Source: Tamarix chinensis
Lineage: Eukaryota; Streptophyta; Magnoliopsida; Caryophyllales; Tamaricaceae
Reading direction: 5' to 3'
NCBI GenBank assembly: GCA_030549775.1
Contig: CM060173.1
Location: 37,272,610 to 37,336,609, forward strand
DNA: 64,000 nt
In this document: in pieces, positions 60,218 through 64,000 of the stretch
Layout of the letters: the number at the start of each line of letters is the position of its first letter
Numbering within the stretch: the stretch's first letter is position 1
Notes under the pieces: generated by a model
Database searches by the model: none
The model's input: the letters and a program-made list of their open reading frames with translations, nothing else
What the model was told of the DNA's origin: nothing
Translations under genes and position numbers: made by a program

Positions 60218-60718
60218 TATTTACATTGAATTCAAGGATCCCACTATTATTAATACGGTGGAACACACTAAAGTACTTCTCAAGGCAAAATAATCTTGAG
60301 TCACTATTATTACTTAGCTGAACAAACACAACACTGCAACTTTGACTCACGTAATCTTTCACTTTAAGTAGTTAATATCTTATGAATTGTTGTTTATCTT
60401 AAGATCATCTTATAGAAACTCATGTATATATGCAAGACACATAATACAACTTAATATGGTCATTCAAAAACTTGAAACATATTTAGATGGAGACTGGGGT
60501 ATTCCCCTAAGGAAAAATTATCATATTTCTTTAAAGAAAAACACTAATTAGTTGGTAAGGTGGGCATAACTTCTTTTATAATATTCATTTCACCACCAAT
60601 TTTAGCACACATACCTAAAAATATTATTATTGACAAGATATCAAAAAATCAAGGTCTAAATCTAATATCTTACACATACGATAATAACCTTATCTATAGA
60701 TTTACTATTCATAAATTC
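60218..60718 (-). mobile_element. Fragment of the long-LTR family (box-bearing)
   Basis: Two boxes in reverse orientation (CCCACTATTATTAATACGGTGG at about 60239 and GAGTCACTATTATTACTTAG at 60298) are followed by TGACTCACGTAATCTTTCACTTTAAGTAGTTAATATC in pieces, which matches LTR-C near 9985-10075. It is cut at 60719 by the CACTA element. Confidence 0.7.
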
Positions 60719-60734
60719 CACTACAAAAAACTGG

Positions 60735-60895
60735 TGCATTAACGACCAATTTAGCGACCAAAAATTTTTTTAGTCGCTATTAATATATTATTAACGACCA
60801 CTATTAAAAGTCGTCGTTATTGGTATATCTATTACGACCAGTGTAATTTTTTGTCGTTAATCGTTAATTTTTTTGGTCGCTAAAGGCATTTAAGT
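60735..60895. repeat. CACTA subterminal motif cluster
   Basis: At least eight copies of (A)GCGACCAAAA / ACGACCA and their complements lie within 160 bp. Several pair head to head (for example TTTTTTAGTCGCTATTAA). In En/Spm such motifs bind the element's TnpA-like protein; here that is inference. Confidence 0.7.
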
Positions 60896-61229
60896 CTCAT
60901 ATATATATATTTATATTTTTTTATAGTAGAAAAAATTTAATAATTTTTATCTATTAAAAATATTTATGCCTATGAATTTTTTTATGAGGTCGATAAGATC
61001 TTCGCAAAATTTTATATTTAAAATTTCTACAACTTATTTATGATTTTTTTTTTATTTTTTTCATTTTTATTTACGGATGATATTTTTATAAATATATAAA
61101 ATTATTATTAGTCACTTAAACTTGTATAAAAAAAAATTTATTTCTCGGATCTTTATGCAAACGGTTTTTATTTAATAAAATTTAGATAAAATTATTTGTT
61201 ATCATATTTAAAAAAAAAAAAGAGTCGGT

Positions 61230-61600
61230 CATAGACTCACAGCCCCCGCCCCCCTTTTCTTTCTTTCTCCCTCTTCCTTTCCCGTTGGCTTTTTTCTGCG
61301 CTGAGGCCCGACCCCCTGCTACCCTTCTCCCTTCCCTTTCCTGCTCCTCTGCGTGCTTTCTTCAGCCACCACGACACCACCTCACCACTGCAGCACAACC
61401 ACCGGACGACGGCAGCACGGGAGCGAGGCAGCAGCAGCTGTGGTCGGACGAGCAGCGCGAGCAGGGAAGCAGAGTGGGTCGCTCGACCCTGCTCCAGCGC
61501 CATTTCCACGACACCACCGCGACGCCACTGCCGGCCACCTCCAGTGACGTCCACCATCGGCGGACATTCCTCGACCTTTGACGAAGCTCCAGTGCCCTTT
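61230..61600 (+). other. GC-rich island inside the CACTA element
   Basis: About 370 bp is much richer in G+C and CpG than its surroundings, starting with a pyrimidine-rich run (CCCCCGCCCCCCTTTTC). Three frames are open over 60-106 codons on the two strands, which is expected from the composition. The most likely reading is a promoter-near leader or first exon of the element's transcript. A captured host fragment is possible. No protein family is recognised. Confidence 0.4.
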
Positions 61601-61659
61601 ATCCGCCCTATTTTGGCTGATATTATTTGGTATAAATTATCCTAAACCCTAACATTTGT

Positions 61660-62790
61660 TTCGATTAAATTTTTATGAATTAGCTTTGATTATGCTAAAT
61701 TATCTGCTGAATTGAGTATGTATGTGTTGTATGATTGATTTGGATGGGTTAATTATGTGGTATATGCTTGATTTCTGAAATTTGGGAATTTTGACCCGGT
61801 TGTGTGAGGATTGGTCGAAATGTTCGGAATTTCTATGAATTAGCTTTGATTATGCTGAATTGAGTATGTGTGTGTTGTATTATTGATTTGGATGGGTTAA
61901 TTATGTGGTATATGCTTGATTTCTGAAATTTGGGAATTTTGACCCGATTGTGTGAGGATTGTTCGAAATGTTCGGAATTTCTATGACTTAGCTTTGATTA
62001 TGCTAAATTATCTGCTGAATTGAGTATGTATGTGTTGTATGATTGATTTGGATGGGTTAATTATGTGGTATATGCTTGATTTCTGAAATTTGGGAATTTT
62101 GACCCGGTTGTGTGAGGATTGGTCGAAATGTTCGGAATTTCTATGAATTAGCTTTGATTATGCTGAATTGAGTATGTGTGTGTTGTATGATTGATTTGGA
62201 TGGGTTAATTATGTGGTATATGCTTGATTTTTTAAATTTGGGAATTTTGACCCGGTTGTGCGAGGATTGTTCGAAATGTTTGGAATTTCTATGACTTAGC
62301 TTTGATTATGCTAAATTATCTGCTGAATTGAGTATGTATGTGTTGTATGATTGATTTGGATGGGTTAATTATGTGGTATATGCGTGATTTCTGAAATTTG
62401 GGAATTTTGACCCGGTTGTGTGAGGATTGTTCGAAATGTTCAGAATTTCTATGAATTAACTTTGATTATGCTAAATTATCTGCTGAATTGAGTATGTATG
62501 TGTTGTATGATTGATTTGGATGGGTTAATTATGTGGTATATGCTTGATTTCTAAAATTTGGGAATTTTGACCCGGTTGTGTGAGGATTGTTCGAAATGTT
62601 CGGAATTTCTATGAATTAACTTTGATTATGCTAAATTATCTGCTGAATTGAGTATGTATGTATTGTATGATTGATTTGGATGGGTTAATTATGTGGTATA
62701 TGCTTGATTTCTGAAATTTGGGAATTTTGATCCGGTTGTGTGAGGATTGTTTGAAATGTTCGGAATTTGGGAATTTGGATGGGTTAATTA
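61660..62790 (+). repeat. Seven-unit 160/148-bp tandem repeat in the CACTA element
   Basis: Unit marker CTTTGATTATGCT at 61684, 61844, 61992, 62152, 62300, 62460 and 62620, giving spacings 160, 148, 160, 148, 160, 160. The short step comes from units 2 and 4, which lack AATTATCTGCTG after the marker and share GTGTGTGTTG. The pattern is thus a 308-bp higher-order unit twice, then three long units. Units are nearly identical, so the array is young. The last unit decays near 62760. Confidence 0.9.
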
Positions 62791-64000
62791 TGTATGTGTT
62801 TTGCTTAATATTATGAAATGGTTTGTGGTGAGAAGGACAAATCTTTCCCTATTTTTAATAAAATTCCTAATTTATCAAAAAAAAAATATTTGTATTTAAC
62901 TACTATTTGGTTATTGTCTTCAAGTAAGCTTTAGGCGTAACATATATCAAAAGTTAAGAAGGATGAATCAAATGCTTTCATTACCACCACCTCTGCTAGA
63001 AAACTGGGTGTGAGTATTTTGGATTTCGGTATCGGAACATTGTGATTTTGTTTGTTTCTTATGAGGCTCAAATAATTTGTTTTTCTTTCTCAATTTTCAG
63101 TGCCATATTATTTCTCTATTATGGGGAGGGGGCGTGGAAATGATTGCAATTGTAGTAGGTCTTAGGAAGAGTTTTGCAGTTCGGAATCTAAAGAACTGTA
63201 ACTATCTTTGCATTTTGATTTGTTCTATATATGTTTCTGTTTAAGCAGCTCGAATTTGACTATATTAATTGGTTGAGTATTGGTTATGCCTTCTCATTTC
63301 TTGTGGAGTTCGGTGAACTTTGATGGTTAGAACTATCTAAGAATCGAGACACTGAAAATAAAAGGTTAGAAAAGTAGCGTCTCCATGATTCACTATAATA
63401 GTTTGGACTTGGAAAAATGAAAGATTTTATGTGTAGTGCTACTTTGACAATCTTAGGTCTGAAGTGTTTTGAGCCAATCATATAGATACATGACAATACT
63501 ATCTAGTTTGGTCTTATCAACATTAGATAGAAGAACTCATATTCCAATATGTATAATAGAAAAAATAATTTTGTGAATGTAGGATATCTATCTAAACCTT
63601 TTAATCAATTGGACAAAATAAAATTAAATAATCAATTCATTAATATACCTGTACGTGTATTACTTCAAGTCTTGCAATGTAAGATTGATTAACTTTTGAT
63701 ATGATATGTCATTGTTAATTTGATACTTATATTAATTATTGTTTTTATATTTTTGTTGTTGCAGATCTTATTCATTTTGATAGGCCGACTTAGTCTATTA
63801 GGTTCGGTGAATAGAACGATTAATTTTTAGGTAGCTGCTTATCATAATATTTGTATAATGCAATGACATCCTATAGCTCTTTTGTAATATATTTATATTT
63901 GATCAAATATTTTGTTGTACCAAACATGTAATACAAACTATTTGTATGAATATTTAGTTGAATGTTTGTAGGCAGGTATTTAGAAAATTATATCCACGTG
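62791..64000 (+). other. CACTA interior, unresolved
   Basis: AT-rich. A pyrimidine-poor but plausible acceptor TTTTTGTTGTTGCAG|AT occurs at 63764, and a T-rich stretch precedes TTTTCAG|TGCC at 63101. These would fit introns of the element's transcript following the GC-rich island, but I recognise no transposase motif before the window ends. Confidence 0.35.

Larger units (their letters stand above)
60719..64000 (+). mobile_element. CACTA (En/Spm) transposon, one end
   Basis: Begins CACTACAAAAAACTGGTGCA, the family's terminal inverted repeat. It is followed within 180 bp by repeated subterminal motifs in both orientations: AGCGACCAAAAA, TTTAGTCGCTATTAA, TTAACGACCACTATT, AAAGTCGTCGTTATT, TTTGGTCGCTAAAGG. 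The other end is outside the window, so size and autonomy are unknown. It is inserted in a long-LTR fragment. The 3-bp target next to it on the left is TTC. Confidence 0.85.

Overview
This is a stretch of nuclear DNA from a flowering plant with a repeat-rich genome. The evidence is one split plant gene (a FLOE1-type, DUF1421-family protein) set among plant-type Ty3/gypsy and Ty1/copia retrotransposons, Cassandra-type LTRs carrying 5S-rRNA-like sequence, an L1-type LINE, hAT-like MITEs and a CACTA transposon end. The two introns of about 8.6 and 9.8 kb fit a lineage with transposon-inflated introns. I cannot name the species from the sequence.

Layout. 1-15463: two gypsy elements of one family on the minus strand, lying in tandem and both decayed. 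They are broken by three very long solo LTRs of another family: LTR-A 1221-6291, LTR-C 8973-12622 and LTR-B 15464-19005. 19006-21733: AT-rich sequence that ends in another LTR start on the minus strand. 21734-34480: a nest. A gypsy-like LTR (D) was hit by a SIRE-like copia element whose 5' LTR begins at 23198 and whose 3' LTR begins at 34368. The copia gag was then hit by a head-to-head pair of Cassandra LTRs (25669-26225) and by another LTR (F, about 26450-32316), which was itself hit by solo LTR-E (27790 to about 31245).

35185-55580: the only intact gene. It runs on the minus strand, with the start codon at 55443, coding exons 55165-55443, 46326-46604 and 35435-36529, and 550 residues predicted. 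All splice junctions are phase 0 with GT/AG ends. Its introns hold five copies of an unusual hAT-like MITE with 10-bp iterons, further LTRs, two gypsy gag/protease remnants, and a LINE tail with a perfect 14-bp target duplication.

55600-60718: upstream DNA followed by more LTR sequence and a coiled-coil gag-like remnant. 60719-64000: the 5' end of a CACTA transposon running out of the window, with palindromic subterminal motifs, a GC-rich leader-like island and a seven-unit 160/148-bp tandem repeat.

The most unusual signals are structural rather than coding: a conserved 3+3 array of boxes and a twin hairpin inside the long LTRs; short palindromic CGAT/TCGA motif arrays shared by LTRs of different types; the 10-bp iteron MITE; and the Cassandra palindrome. 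Coordinates of splice sites, target duplications and LTR ends were read by eye. All family assignments rest on recognising motifs, not on a database search.
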